Part shown: positions 6,789 to 14,843 of the stretch, one piece after another
Numbering within the stretch: position 1 is the first letter of the stretch
How the letters are laid out: every line of letters starts with the position of its first letter
The notes under the pieces: model-generated
The model's input: the letters and a program-made list of their open reading frames with translations, nothing else
Database searches by the model: none
Told to the model about the DNA's origin: nothing
Assembly (NCBI GenBank): GCA_016212795.1
Contig: JACRDT010000007.1
Location: 186,001 to 250,000 of the forward strand
Length of the DNA stretch: 64,000 bases
Reading direction: 5' to 3'
Source of the DNA: Elusimicrobiota bacterium
GTDB lineage: Bacteria > Elusimicrobiota > Elusimicrobia > UBA1565 > UBA9628
Program-made: the position numbers and the translations under genes

Positions 6789-9140
6789 CTAGCCTCCCAG
6801 GAGGTGCAGGGCCGGCCGGCCCGCGCGCTTCTCCTTGATGGCCTTGAGCACCTTCTCGGGCGTGAACGGCGGCGCCAGCAGGCGCACGCCCACCGCGTCG
6901 CAGACGGCGTTGGCGATGGCAGGCTGGGGGCCGTTGATGCCGATCTCCGAGACGGACTTCGCCCCGAACGGACCGTCGGGCTCGTAGGTCGGGATGAGGA
7001 TGGTCTTGAAGGGCGGGGCGTCGGCGGTGGTGAAGATCTTGTACGTCCGGAAGTTGGGGTTGAGCATGGCGCCGCTCGGGCCAAAGAGCATCTCCTCGGT
7101 GAGGGCGTAGGAGAGGCCGTTCAAGACCGCGCCGTCGTTCTGCCCCTCGGCCAGCGCCGGGTTGATGGCCGTGCCGCAGTCCACGGTGGCGACGTAGTCG
7201 AGGACGGTCACCTGGCCCGTCTCGGTGTCCACCTCGACCTCGGCGAAGTGCGCCGCGAAGGGAGGGGGCGAGCTCTGGGCGTAGTGCGAGGCCACCCCCA
7301 TGATCTGGTGCTGGTCGTGGTAGTAGAACGCGGTGTGGGCCACCTCGGAGAGCGCGCACGAGCGGCCGGACTTGGCCCTTGCCTTGCCGTCCTTGAGGTC
7401 GACGTCCTGGGGCTTCTCGTCGAGGATGCGGGCCGCGACCTTGAGGATCTGCTCGCGGGCGTGCAGGGCGGCCTTCTTGACCGCGTTGCCCGAGATGAAG
7501 GTGGTCGAGGAGGCGTAGGCGCCCACGTCGAAGGGCGTGAGGTCCGTGTCCGAGGAGAGCGTGATGATATCGCCGGTCGTCACGCCGAGGACCTCGGCCG
7601 CGATCTGGGCCAGGACGGTGTCCGAGCCCGTGCCCAGGTCGGTCGCGCCCATGTGCAGGTTGAAGGAGCCGTCCTCGTTCATCTTGATGGAGGCCGCGGC
7701 CATGTCCACCTCGGGGATGCCGGAGCCCTGCATCATGCACGCGCAGCCCAGCCCCCGGCGCTTGGGGCCCGTTTGGCGGCGGTAGCGCCTCTTCTTGGCG
7801 TACCACTTGATGGCGGCCAGGCCCCGCGAGATGCACTCGTCCATGCCGCAGGAGCCGATCTTCTGCTCGATGCCCTCGCGGCCCTCGCCCATGGCCTTGA
7901 AGACCGGGGAGCCCTCGCCCGAGCGGATGTAGTTCTTCCGGCGGAACTCGATGGGGTCCAGGCCCAGCTCCGCGGCCATGATGTCCATCTGGCTCTCCCA
8001 GGCGAAGAAGCCTTGCGTCGCGCCGAAGCCCCGGTAGGCCCCGCCGACCGGGAGGTTGGTGTAGACCGAGCGGCCGACGAACCTGGTGTTCTTGGCCTGG
8101 TACATGGGCAGGGTGTGAGAGCCCGAGCACATCATGACGGTCAGGGAATGCGCGCCGTAGGCGCCGTTGTCGCAGTAGACCTCCATGTGGGCGTCGGTGA
8201 TGGTGCCGTCCTTCTTCGCGCCGGTCTTGAGGCGGACCACGAAGGGGTGGCGCGTGCGGGAGGAGACGAAGGTCTCCTTGCGGGTGAACTCGATCTTGAC
8301 GGGCCGGCGCGTGGCCAGCGACAGGGCGGCGCACACCGGCTCGAGCAGGACCTCCTGCTTGGAGCCAAAGCCCCCCCCGATGCGGGGCTTGATGACGCGG
8401 ATGGACTTGACCGGGACCTGCAGGACCTTGGCCGTGATGCGGCGGCAGTGGAAGGGGACCTGGGTCGAGGTGCGGATGACGAGGCGGCCGTCGCCGTCGA
8501 AGTAGGTGATGGTGACGTGGGGCTCGAGGGCGCAGTGCTGGGCCCACTGGGTCTTGTACCACCGGTCCACCACCACGTCGGCCTCGGCGAACCACTCGGA
8601 TTCCTTGACCTCGAAGTCGAACTTGGCGCAGATGTTATGCCTGGCGTCCGGGATGTTCTTGGAGTCGGCCTCGTCGTGGATGACCGGCGCGCCTTCCTTG
8701 ATGGCCTCCAGGGTGTCGAACACGGCGGGCAGGACCTCGTAATCCACCTTGATCCTGGCCAGCGCCTCCTCGGCGGCCTCCGGGGTCTCGGCCGCGACCG
8801 CGGCGATCCTGTCGCCGACGTAGCGCGCCTTCTCGCTGAGGACCAGCGTGTCGTAAGGGGAGGGCTCGGGATGGCCCTGGCCCGCGGTGGTGTGCCGCAC
8901 CCGCGGCAGATCCTCATGCGTCAGGACCGCGAGCACGCCCGGCACCTTCTTGGCCTCCCGGGTGTCGATGGACTTGATGCGCGCGTGGGCGTGGGGGCTG
9001 TAGAGGAGCCGGCCGGTGAGCAGTCCCCTGACGTCGATGTCGTCGGTGAACTGCGCCGTGCCGCACGCCAGGGCCAGCGCGTCGACCTTCTCGACCCGGT
9101 GGTTGACGACGGTAAAATCGCGTTTTTCGGAAACGCCCAT
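6789..9140 (-). CDS. Molybdenum hydroxylase, molybdopterin-binding subunit (XdhD-like)
   Basis: 783 residues. It is the large subunit of a xanthine-dehydrogenase-family enzyme, which hydroxylates a purine or related heterocycle at a Mo cofactor. Visible motifs: GGGFGSKQE (cofactor loop), GGAYRGFGATQG, and near the C-terminus KSVSEIGINGPQPAIANAV, whose Glu is at the expected catalytic position. This ending resembles the XdhD/selenium-dependent hydroxylase branch more than classical XdhB. ATG 9140 has AAGGAGG just upstream. It is the last gene of a five-gene operon with the FeS, FAD, MoaD-like and deaminase genes. The substrate cannot be read from sequence; purine is inferred from the linked deaminase. 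Confidence 0.85.
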   Translation of the reverse strand: MGVSEKRDFTVVNHRVEKVDALALACGTAQFTDDIDVRGLLTGRLLYSPHAHARIKSIDTREAKKVPGVLAVLTHEDLPRVRHTTAGQGHPEPSPYDTLVLSEKARYVGDRIAAVAAETPEAAEEALARIKVDYEVLPAVFDTLEAIKEGAPVIHDEADSKNIPDARHNICAKFDFEVKESEWFAEADVVVDRWYKTQWAQHCALEPHVTITYFDGDGRLVIRTSTQVPFHCRRITAKVLQVPVKSIRVIKPRIGGGFGSKQEVLLEPVCAALSLATRRPVKIEFTRKETFVSSRTRHPFVVRLKTGAKKDGTITDAHMEVYCDNGAYGAHSLTVMMCSGSHTLPMYQAKNTRFVGRSVYTNLPVGGAYRGFGATQGFFAWESQMDIMAAELGLDPIEFRRKNYIRSGEGSPVFKAMGEGREGIEQKIGSCGMDECISRGLAAIKWYAKKRRYRRQTGPKRRGLGCACMMQGSGIPEVDMAAASIKMNEDGSFNLHMGATDLGTGSDTVLAQIAAEVLGVTTGDIITLSSDTDLTPFDVGAYASSTTFISGNAVKKAALHAREQILKVAARILDEKPQDVDLKDGKARAKSGRSCALSEVAHTAFYYHDQHQIMGVASHYAQSSPPPFAAHFAEVEVDTETGQVTVLDYVATVDCGTAINPALAEGQNDGAVLNGLSYALTEEMLFGPSGAMLNPNFRTYKIFTTADAPPFKTILIPTYEPDGPFGAKSVSEIGINGPQPAIANAVCDAVGVRLLAPPFTPEKVLKAIKEKRAGRPALHLLGG

Positions 9141-9142
9141 GG

Positions 9143-9667
9143 CTAAGCCCTCCTTCCCGCGGCCTTCAGTTTTTTGGCGGCTAACATGACTGCTTCCACT
9201 TGTTTGACATAGCCGGTACACCGGCAGAGATTCCCATCCAAAGCTCGCCGGATGGCCGTTTCATCCGGCTCGGGATTCTCGTCCAGGAGGGCCTTGGCGG
9301 CGAGGACCATGCCGGGGATGCAGAACCCGCACTGGACCGCGCCGGTCTCGACGAACGCCCGCTGGATGGGGTGGGGCCGGTCCGGCGTGCCCAGGCCCTC
9401 GATCGTCACGACCCTCCTGCGGTGCGCCTGCGCGGCGAACATCATGCACGAGAGCGCGGGCTTGCCGTCCAGGAGGATGGTGCAGGTCCCGCAGTCGCCG
9501 TTGTCGCAGCCCCTCTTGACGCCCTTGTAGCCCTCCCGCCGCAGGGCGTCCAGGAGGTACTCGCCCGGCGCGACCCGCAACGCCTTGTCCGCGCCGTTGA
9601 TGTTGACGACGATGTCCAGCCTGCCGTCGACGGCTTCCAGCGTCCCCCGGCCTTGGATCTTCTTCAT
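9143..9667 (-). CDS. Molybdenum hydroxylase [2Fe-2S] subunit
   Basis: 174 residues. It carries both iron-sulfur clusters of the enzyme: plant-ferredoxin type GCDNGDCGTCTILLDG with a later Cys in ALSCMM, and the helical cluster QCGFCIPGM with NLCRCTGY. It passes electrons from the Mo site to FAD. The N-terminal ~20 residues are extra. Its ATG overlaps the stop of the FAD-subunit gene (ATGA), and its stop is 2 bp before the large-subunit start, indicating tight coupling in one complex. Confidence 0.92.
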   Translation of the reverse strand: MKKIQGRGTLEAVDGRLDIVVNINGADKALRVAPGEYLLDALRREGYKGVKRGCDNGDCGTCTILLDGKPALSCMMFAAQAHRRRVVTIEGLGTPDRPHPIQRAFVETGAVQCGFCIPGMVLAAKALLDENPEPDETAIRRALDGNLCRCTGYVKQVEAVMLAAKKLKAAGRRA

Positions 9668-10521
9668 GAGACCTCCTTGAACGCCTCGAGCAGGCAGCGC
9701 CGGATCAGCACGCCGGCCGCCTCGCGGGCGTAGGCCTTGGCGGGCGAGGCGCCCGTGAGCGCCGTGAGCTCCGAGACCGCGGCCGAGGCGGCTTGCCCGG
9801 CGGTCGCTTCCGTCGCGGGCCGGCCGGCCAGCAGCGCCTCGGTCCGGGGCAGGCGCGCGGCCCTGGGCAGGATGGCGGCCACGGCCACGGCGGCACGGCG
9901 GACCTTCCTGCCCTTCACGTCCGCCGCGACCACGCAGTGGACGTACGATTCCCAATCGGAGCGGGTCAGGGCCAGCCGGTCGGTGGCGGCGGCCCACCTC
10001 CGGGTGGCGGCCGGGATGCGGATCTCGGTGAGCAGGTATCGGCGCCCAAGGCTTGCCATGACCTCGGGCTTGAGCAGGTCCGCGAAGGGCATGGTCTTCT
10101 CCCGCTTGCCGTCCACGCACGCGGCGACGGCGTCGAGGGCGAGGAAGACGGGCGGCAGGTTGTTGAAGGGGTGGGCGCGGACCACGTTGCCGCCGAGCGT
10201 GCCCATGCCGCGGGCGAGCGCGTTGCTGCCGAGCCCCGCGGTCCGGGCGATGACGCCCCGGGCCCAGCGGGCGAGGAGCGGCGATTTCTCGAGCTCGGCG
10301 ATGGTGCACAGGGCCCCCAGGCGCAGCCACCGGCCGTCCGCCTTGATGTGGCGCAGGGGCAGGTCCGAGATGTCGACGACGGTCTCGACGGCCGGCGAGA
10401 GGGTCCGCGTGTGGCGCGTGCCGCCGGCCACGACCACGGCCGTGGCCTTGAGCCTGGCCAGGATGGCCGCCGCCTCCTGGGCGCTCGCTGGGAAACAAAA
10501 CCGTCGGATGTTGGTCCTCAT
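9664..10521 (-). CDS. Molybdenum hydroxylase FAD-binding subunit (CoxM/YgfM-like)
   Basis: 285 residues. The FAD-binding PCMH-type domain has the pyrophosphate loop VVAGGTRHT, then LRLGALCTIAELEKS and the second loop LGSNALARGMGTLGGNVVRA. The C-terminal CO-dehydrogenase flavoprotein domain ends near EAFKEVS. It carries electrons from the 2Fe-2S subunit. Its stop overlaps the start of the 2Fe-2S gene. In E. coli the comparable order is ssnA-ygfM-xdhD. Confidence 0.9.
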   Translation of the reverse strand: MRTNIRRFCFPASAQEAAAILARLKATAVVVAGGTRHTRTLSPAVETVVDISDLPLRHIKADGRWLRLGALCTIAELEKSPLLARWARGVIARTAGLGSNALARGMGTLGGNVVRAHPFNNLPPVFLALDAVAACVDGKREKTMPFADLLKPEVMASLGRRYLLTEIRIPAATRRWAAATDRLALTRSDWESYVHCVVAADVKGRKVRRAAVAVAAILPRAARLPRTEALLAGRPATEATAGQAASAAVSELTALTGASPAKAYAREAAGVLIRRCLLEAFKEVS

Positions 10522-10527
10522 CGGTGG

Positions 10528-10806
10528 CTAGCCTCCGGATATCGGGGGGAAGATGTGCAGGACGTTCCCCTCCTTGAGCTTGACCTTCTTGAGATTCCTG
10601 CGGTCCAGGATCTCGGAGTCGAGGGCGAGGATGAACTCGTTGCGCACCACGCCGTCGTCGTCGAGGAGGACCTTCGCGACCTCGGGCCCCCCCTCCTCGA
10701 TCACGCGGCGGACGCAGTCCGCCGCGGTCTTTCCTTCGGTCCACAACTGGTCCTTCTTGAGGCGCAGTCTCAGAGTGGTGTAGAGCTTCACGAGGACCTG
10801 GGCCAC
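10528..10806 (-). CDS. MoaD/ThiS-like sulfur-carrier protein
   Basis: 92 residues from GTG 10806 (GTG 10791 is an alternative and gives the typical VKLYTTLRLRL opening). The fold is ubiquitin-like: a beta strand at the start, a conserved EFILALDSEILDRR middle, KLKEGNVLHIFPPISGG at the end. The terminal Gly-Gly is the thiocarboxylation site of MoaD/ThiS carriers. Its place between the deaminase and the FAD subunit of a Mo enzyme suggests it supplies sulfur for the molybdopterin or the Mo sulfido ligand of this enzyme. That role is inference; a housekeeping MoaD would normally sit with moa genes. Confidence 0.75.
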   Translation of the reverse strand: MAQVLVKLYTTLRLRLKKDQLWTEGKTAADCVRRVIEEGGPEVAKVLLDDDGVVRNEFILALDSEILDRRNLKKVKLKEGNVLHIFPPISGG

Positions 10807-10808
10807 GT

Positions 10809-12176
10809 TCAGGGAACCTTGGCCAGCATCTCCCGGGAGAGCTTGTTGGCCTTCTCGCTGAGCGAGCGCTCGTCGACCCGGGCCAGGCGGCCGTCCGATA
10901 CCACGACCTCGCCGTCGACCAGGACGTGCCTGGCCTTGTGGCTGGCGCCGCAGAAGACCACGGCCGCCACGGGGTCGGAGAGCGAGCCGGCGAAGTCGAT
11001 GCCGCTCAGGTCGAAGATGGCGACGTCGGCGGCCTTGCCCGGGGAGAGCTCGCCGATGTCGTCGCGGCCGAGGACCTCGGCCCCGCCGCGCGTGGCTATC
11101 CACAGCGCGTCGCGGGCCGGCATGGAGGCGACGCCCGACTTGACCCGGGCGACCAGCATGGCCTGGCGGACCTCCGCGAGCATGTCCGAGCAGTCGTTGG
11201 AGGCCGAGCCGTCCACCCCGAGCCCGACGGGCACCTTGTGCCCGAGATACTGGCGCAGGGGCGCGATCCCGGAGCCCAGGCGGAGGTTCGAGGACGGGCA
11301 GTGGGCCACGCCGGTGCGCGTGCGGCCCATGAGCTTGGATTCCGCCTCGTCCATGTGCACGCAGTGCGCGAACCAGGACCGTCCCCCCTCCAGCCAGCCC
11401 ACGGACTCCATGTAGGCCAGGGGCCGCATCTTGTGGAGTTCGAGGCAGTAGGCTTCCTCGTCGAGCGTCTCGGCCAGGTGGGTGTGCAGGCGCACGTCCC
11501 ACTCCTTGGCCATCCTGGCGGAGAGCTTGAGGAGCTCCGTCGTGACGGAGAACGGCGAGCAGGGCGCCAGCGCCACGCGCGTCATGGCGAAGGGCTTGCG
11601 GTCGTGGTGCTTCTTGACCAGGCGCTCGCAGTCCTTGAGGATCTCGTCCTCGGTCTGCACCACGTCGTCGGGGGGCAGGCCGCCCTTGGACTTGCCGCGC
11701 GACATGGAGCCCCGGCAGGCGTGGAAGCGGATGCCCAGGTCCCGCGCCGCCTCGATCTCGCGGTCGATGAGGCCGGCGCTCTTGCCGCCGGGGAAGAGGT
11801 AGAAGTGGTCCGAGCTCGTGGTGCAGCCTGTGAGCAGGAGCTCGCCCAAGCCCACTTGGGCGCTCACGTAGACGCCCTCGGGCGTCACGTGCCGCCAGAC
11901 TTCGTAAAGGTAAAGGAGCCAGTCGAAGAGCTTGTGGTCCTGCACCGCGGGCAGGTTGCGCGTCAGGGTCTGGTAGAGGTGGTGGTGGGTGTTCACGAAG
12001 CCCGGCAGGACAACGCAGCCCCTGGCGTCGATGACGCGCTCCGCCCGGGCCTTGAGGCCCTTGCCGACCTTCTTGACGGTGTTGCCTTCGATGAGCACGT
12101 CGCCGCCGGCGATCTCGGTGCGGGCGTCGTCCATGCGGGCGACCGCCAGCGCGTTCCTGATCAGGATGGTCTTCAT
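10809..12176 (-). CDS. 8-oxoguanine deaminase / SsnA-like amidohydrolase
   Basis: 455 residues of the metal-dependent amidohydrolase superfamily. Metal and catalytic motifs: PGFVNTHHHLYQTLTR, RLHTHLAET, WFAHCVHMDE, GVAHCPSSNLRLGSGIAP and GLGVDGSASNDCSDM. The GVDGSASND pattern and overall layout match the 8-oxoguanine/hydroxyatrazine deaminase branch, which converts 8-oxoguanine to urate. It is the first gene of the Mo-hydroxylase operon, so purine or pterin breakdown is likely. SsnA, a related protein of unknown substrate, sits next to xdhD in E. coli, so exact specificity is open. A weak -10-like TATCAT lies ~30 nt upstream. Confidence 0.8.
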   Translation of the reverse strand: MKTILIRNALAVARMDDARTEIAGGDVLIEGNTVKKVGKGLKARAERVIDARGCVVLPGFVNTHHHLYQTLTRNLPAVQDHKLFDWLLYLYEVWRHVTPEGVYVSAQVGLGELLLTGCTTSSDHFYLFPGGKSAGLIDREIEAARDLGIRFHACRGSMSRGKSKGGLPPDDVVQTEDEILKDCERLVKKHHDRKPFAMTRVALAPCSPFSVTTELLKLSARMAKEWDVRLHTHLAETLDEEAYCLELHKMRPLAYMESVGWLEGGRSWFAHCVHMDEAESKLMGRTRTGVAHCPSSNLRLGSGIAPLRQYLGHKVPVGLGVDGSASNDCSDMLAEVRQAMLVARVKSGVASMPARDALWIATRGGAEVLGRDDIGELSPGKAADVAIFDLSGIDFAGSLSDPVAAVVFCGASHKARHVLVDGEVVVSDGRLARVDERSLSEKANKLSREMLAKVP

Positions 12177-12259
12177 GGAGCGGGTCCGGCTCCTGCGGCC
12201 GGCCTATGATAACATATCTTCCAAGCGCCGGACGCTCCCGGCGGGGATCCCGGCGGGGA

Positions 12260-14695
12260 TCAAGGCTTGGGCGCCGGCGCCGCCTCCGTCGGAGGCTTGG
12301 GGGGCTCCGGCAGCAGCTTGTCCATGGCCTTGCGGATGGCGCGCCGGTAGGGCGCGAACCCGGTCTTCAGGTCTCGCCCGGTCAGGTCGTACTTGACGTC
12401 GGGCTGGACGCCCAGGTTCTCGATGGGCTTGCCGTCGACGCGCTGGGCGATGGTCCAGGTCGCGTTGACCTGCTCCACGCCGAACTGGTTGGGGACGGAG
12501 AAGGGCTTCACCGCTCCGCCCGCCCCGGAGGTGCGCACGCCCAGGATGGTGACGCGCTTGTTGTCCTGCAGGATGGCCGGGAAGAAGTCCCCGCCGGAGA
12601 AGTCCAGGGCGTTGGTCAGGAGCAGGACGGGCTTGGTGAACCGCAGCTTGGCCGGGGCGGGCTGGATGTCGTCGACGCCCCACAGGTGCGTCGGGCCGGT
12701 GAGGCGCCGGCCGGCGCCGAGCTCGCTCAGGATGAAGCGGGCGAACTTGATCATGAGGTCCACGAAGCCCTCGTCGACCGGGACGCCCGTCCATTCGTCG
12801 TCCTCCTCCATCTCCTCCATGGCGAGCTCGCCCTTCACGGGGTCCTGGAGCTTCTCGAGGGTCTCGAGGGCCCAGGCCGCGTCGCTCTCGTCGATGAGGA
12901 TGCGGTGCTTGGGGGAGGCCAGCGGCTTGTCGGTCAGGTGCGAGGCGAGGGCGTAGAGGTAGAAGAGGCTGCCGCCCGGGTTGTTGACCTGGTCGATGAC
13001 CAGCCCCTCGGTTTCGCGCTGGAACTTGCCCATGAGGCGGCCGAAGGCCTGCGCCTCCTCGTCGCCCCCCCCGTAGTGGGGGATGCGGACGTAGCCGACC
13101 TTGCGGCCCTTCTGGTCCGTGTAGATGTAGGCGTGGAACGGGTTGTCCGCCTTGGCCTGCCAGACGACCGGCCCCAGCGTCGGCACGTAGGACTTCTTGG
13201 CGCCCAGGATGAAGGGGTTGTCGACCGACTCCTTGCGCATCTGGGCGAAGACCGCGTCCAGGGGATGGGCCGCCCAAGTGAAGAGCCTGTTGACGATGCC
13301 CTTGAGCCTCGACGCCGGCGAGGAGCCCCCGCCCTCGTCGCCCCAGGCCTGGCCCGACTGCCGGCCCGTCCCGGGCGCGGGGAGGTCGAGCCCGGCGTCC
13401 CGCACGGGGACGTCGACCGGGATCCGCTCGGGGGAGTACAGCCAGGTCAGCTGGGCCTCGCTCACGGCGCCCGAGCGGGTCTTGATCTTGAGGGTCACCG
13501 GGCCCTGCGGCACGTCGTTGCCCATGCTGCGGCTGCGGTTGGTCAGGAAGATCTCGGCCAGCCGAAGGTCCGTCTCCGTCGTGTTGCCGGCCCGGGCGCG
13601 GGCGAGCTCGGCGACCGCGTCGGCCGTGGGCCGTCCGCCGAACTCGACGATCTCGTCGCCTTCCCGGAAGGGGAAGGACTCCTTCGGGAGCAGGGAGCGG
13701 TTGATGTAGGCGATGTAGTATTTCCCCTCCGCGCCCATGACCAGGAGAGGGAGCTTGGCCTTCTCGGTGGAATAGAAGCCGATGCTCACGTGGTAGTCCC
13801 GCATGGCGGCGACGAAGTCGGCCAGGAGGGACTGGAACCGGCGCGTGCCGATGTTCGGCTCGGCAAGGATGACCCGCTTGACCTTCTCGAACTCGGCCTT
13901 CAGGTCGAGCTGGAACCGGTCCTTCTTCCACTCGACGGGGGCGTACTGCTCGGAGAAGATGGAGGCGATCTTGTAGAGGGTCGCGATCATCTTCTGCTGG
14001 GTGAGGTTCGGCTGGGAGGACGGCAGGGCCGAGGCGGCGAGGTCTTCGGCGGGCTCGGCCAGGATGCCGGATGCCTCGACGCGCTCGCGGGTCAGGGCCC
14101 GGAAGGCCCCGTCCGCGGCGCCGTGGCTGTCCTCGGCCGCCTGCCGGTCCATCGGCCCGGCGGCCTCGAGGATGCGGCCGACCTCCTGCTTCATCTCGGC
14201 CACGGCCCGGGCGACGCCGCCTTGCTCCTGGCCCGGCGCTTGGGGCGCGGCCTGGGCCGGTGGCGCGGTCCGCGGCGCGGCGGCGACCGAGGGGCGCGCG
14301 AGGGACGGGACGGCCGCCATCGGCGCGGCGAGCGCGCCGACGGGCGCGGGCAGGGCCGGGATGAGGGAGGCGTCGAGAGCGGGCGCGGTCCAGGCCGGAG
14401 GCCGAGCGTCCCGGCCGCCCTCAGGGAGGGCGTTGGCGGCCGTGGGCGCGGCCAGAGAGATCTTCTGGAGGTCCGGCAGGGACGACTTGAGGCCGAGGGG
14501 GGCGATGGACAAGGGGTTGGACATCGAGCCGCCGGGGACCGGGAGGCCGACGCCGCCGTAGGCGCCGGGGACCGGGCGGACCTGGCCGTCGACGCGGCCC
14601 ACGACGGAGACGCTCTGGCCGGACACGGGGGCGGGTCCGATGCCGGCCGCCATCAGTCCGATAGCGGAAAGAAGAAGCGTCTGAGCCTGGCGCAT
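12260..14695 (-). CDS. CPAF-like S41 family protease with long Ala/Pro N-region
   Basis: 811 residues. Signal peptide MRQAQTLLLSAIGLMAAGIG, then ~200 residues rich in Ala and Pro, including a copy of the dispersed repeat (NALPEGGRDARP). The protease part has DYHVSIGFYSTEKAKLPL (His302), IDQVNNPGGSLFYLYALAS, and DFSGGDFFPAIL (Ser700, expected nucleophile). These are the S41 signatures, and the DYH segment resembles chlamydial CPAF rather than CtpA. A PDZ-like REGDEIVEFGGRPTADAV lies between. It is secreted or periplasmic. ATG 14695 has AGAGGAGA upstream and a minus-strand extended -10 TGCTATGAT ~38 nt upstream. It stands alone, with its own promoter. Confidence 0.8.
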   Translation of the reverse strand: MRQAQTLLLSAIGLMAAGIGPAPVSGQSVSVVGRVDGQVRPVPGAYGGVGLPVPGGSMSNPLSIAPLGLKSSLPDLQKISLAAPTAANALPEGGRDARPPAWTAPALDASLIPALPAPVGALAAPMAAVPSLARPSVAAAPRTAPPAQAAPQAPGQEQGGVARAVAEMKQEVGRILEAAGPMDRQAAEDSHGAADGAFRALTRERVEASGILAEPAEDLAASALPSSQPNLTQQKMIATLYKIASIFSEQYAPVEWKKDRFQLDLKAEFEKVKRVILAEPNIGTRRFQSLLADFVAAMRDYHVSIGFYSTEKAKLPLLVMGAEGKYYIAYINRSLLPKESFPFREGDEIVEFGGRPTADAVAELARARAGNTTETDLRLAEIFLTNRSRSMGNDVPQGPVTLKIKTRSGAVSEAQLTWLYSPERIPVDVPVRDAGLDLPAPGTGRQSGQAWGDEGGGSSPASRLKGIVNRLFTWAAHPLDAVFAQMRKESVDNPFILGAKKSYVPTLGPVVWQAKADNPFHAYIYTDQKGRKVGYVRIPHYGGGDEEAQAFGRLMGKFQRETEGLVIDQVNNPGGSLFYLYALASHLTDKPLASPKHRILIDESDAAWALETLEKLQDPVKGELAMEEMEEDDEWTGVPVDEGFVDLMIKFARFILSELGAGRRLTGPTHLWGVDDIQPAPAKLRFTKPVLLLTNALDFSGGDFFPAILQDNKRVTILGVRTSGAGGAVKPFSVPNQFGVEQVNATWTIAQRVDGKPIENLGVQPDVKYDLTGRDLKTGFAPYRRAIRKAMDKLLPEPPKPPTEAAPAPKP
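14381..14439 (-). repeat. Dispersed GC-rich repeat, family 1, inside the S41 protease gene
   Basis: The 39-nt core at 14401-14439 matches 62845-62883 at 36 of 39 positions. On the minus strand it reads as NALPE..RDARP in the Ala/Pro-rich region of the protease, ahead of the catalytic part. Confidence 0.7.
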
Positions 14696-14731
14696 GGTCG
14701 TTCTCCTCTGGTCGCGTCGCGTCACGCGTGT

Positions 14732-14737
14732 ATCATA
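14732..14737 (-). promoter_or_regulatory. Extended -10 of the S41 protease gene
   Basis: Minus strand reads TGCTATGAT, an extended -10, about 36 nt before ATG 14695. No strong -35 is seen. Confidence 0.45.
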
Positions 14738-14787
14738 GCACCGGTCGAGCCCCGCGCTTCTGGGCTGAAAGGCCCCGGCCGGGACAG

Positions 14788-14832
14788 GCAATGGGCCCAA
14801 GGGCGCGTGGGCATGTGGGCCCACGGGCCCTG
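14788..14832. repeat. Clustered GGGCCC palindromes
   Basis: Between the zinc-ribbon protein stop and the protease promoter there are ATGGGCCCAAGGGC and ATGTGGGCCCACGGGCCC. They can form alternative stems. The same GGGCCC motif occurs in the leader at 6671-6685. They may act as terminator or attenuator stems; no T-run follows. Confidence 0.4.
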
Positions 14833-14843
14833 ACCGCCTGCCG

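Noticed and set aside
6804..9146. A 780-codon plus-strand frame opposite the Mo-hydroxylase gene
   Set aside because: Same GC-rich shadow effect; the minus strand has clear enzyme motifs.
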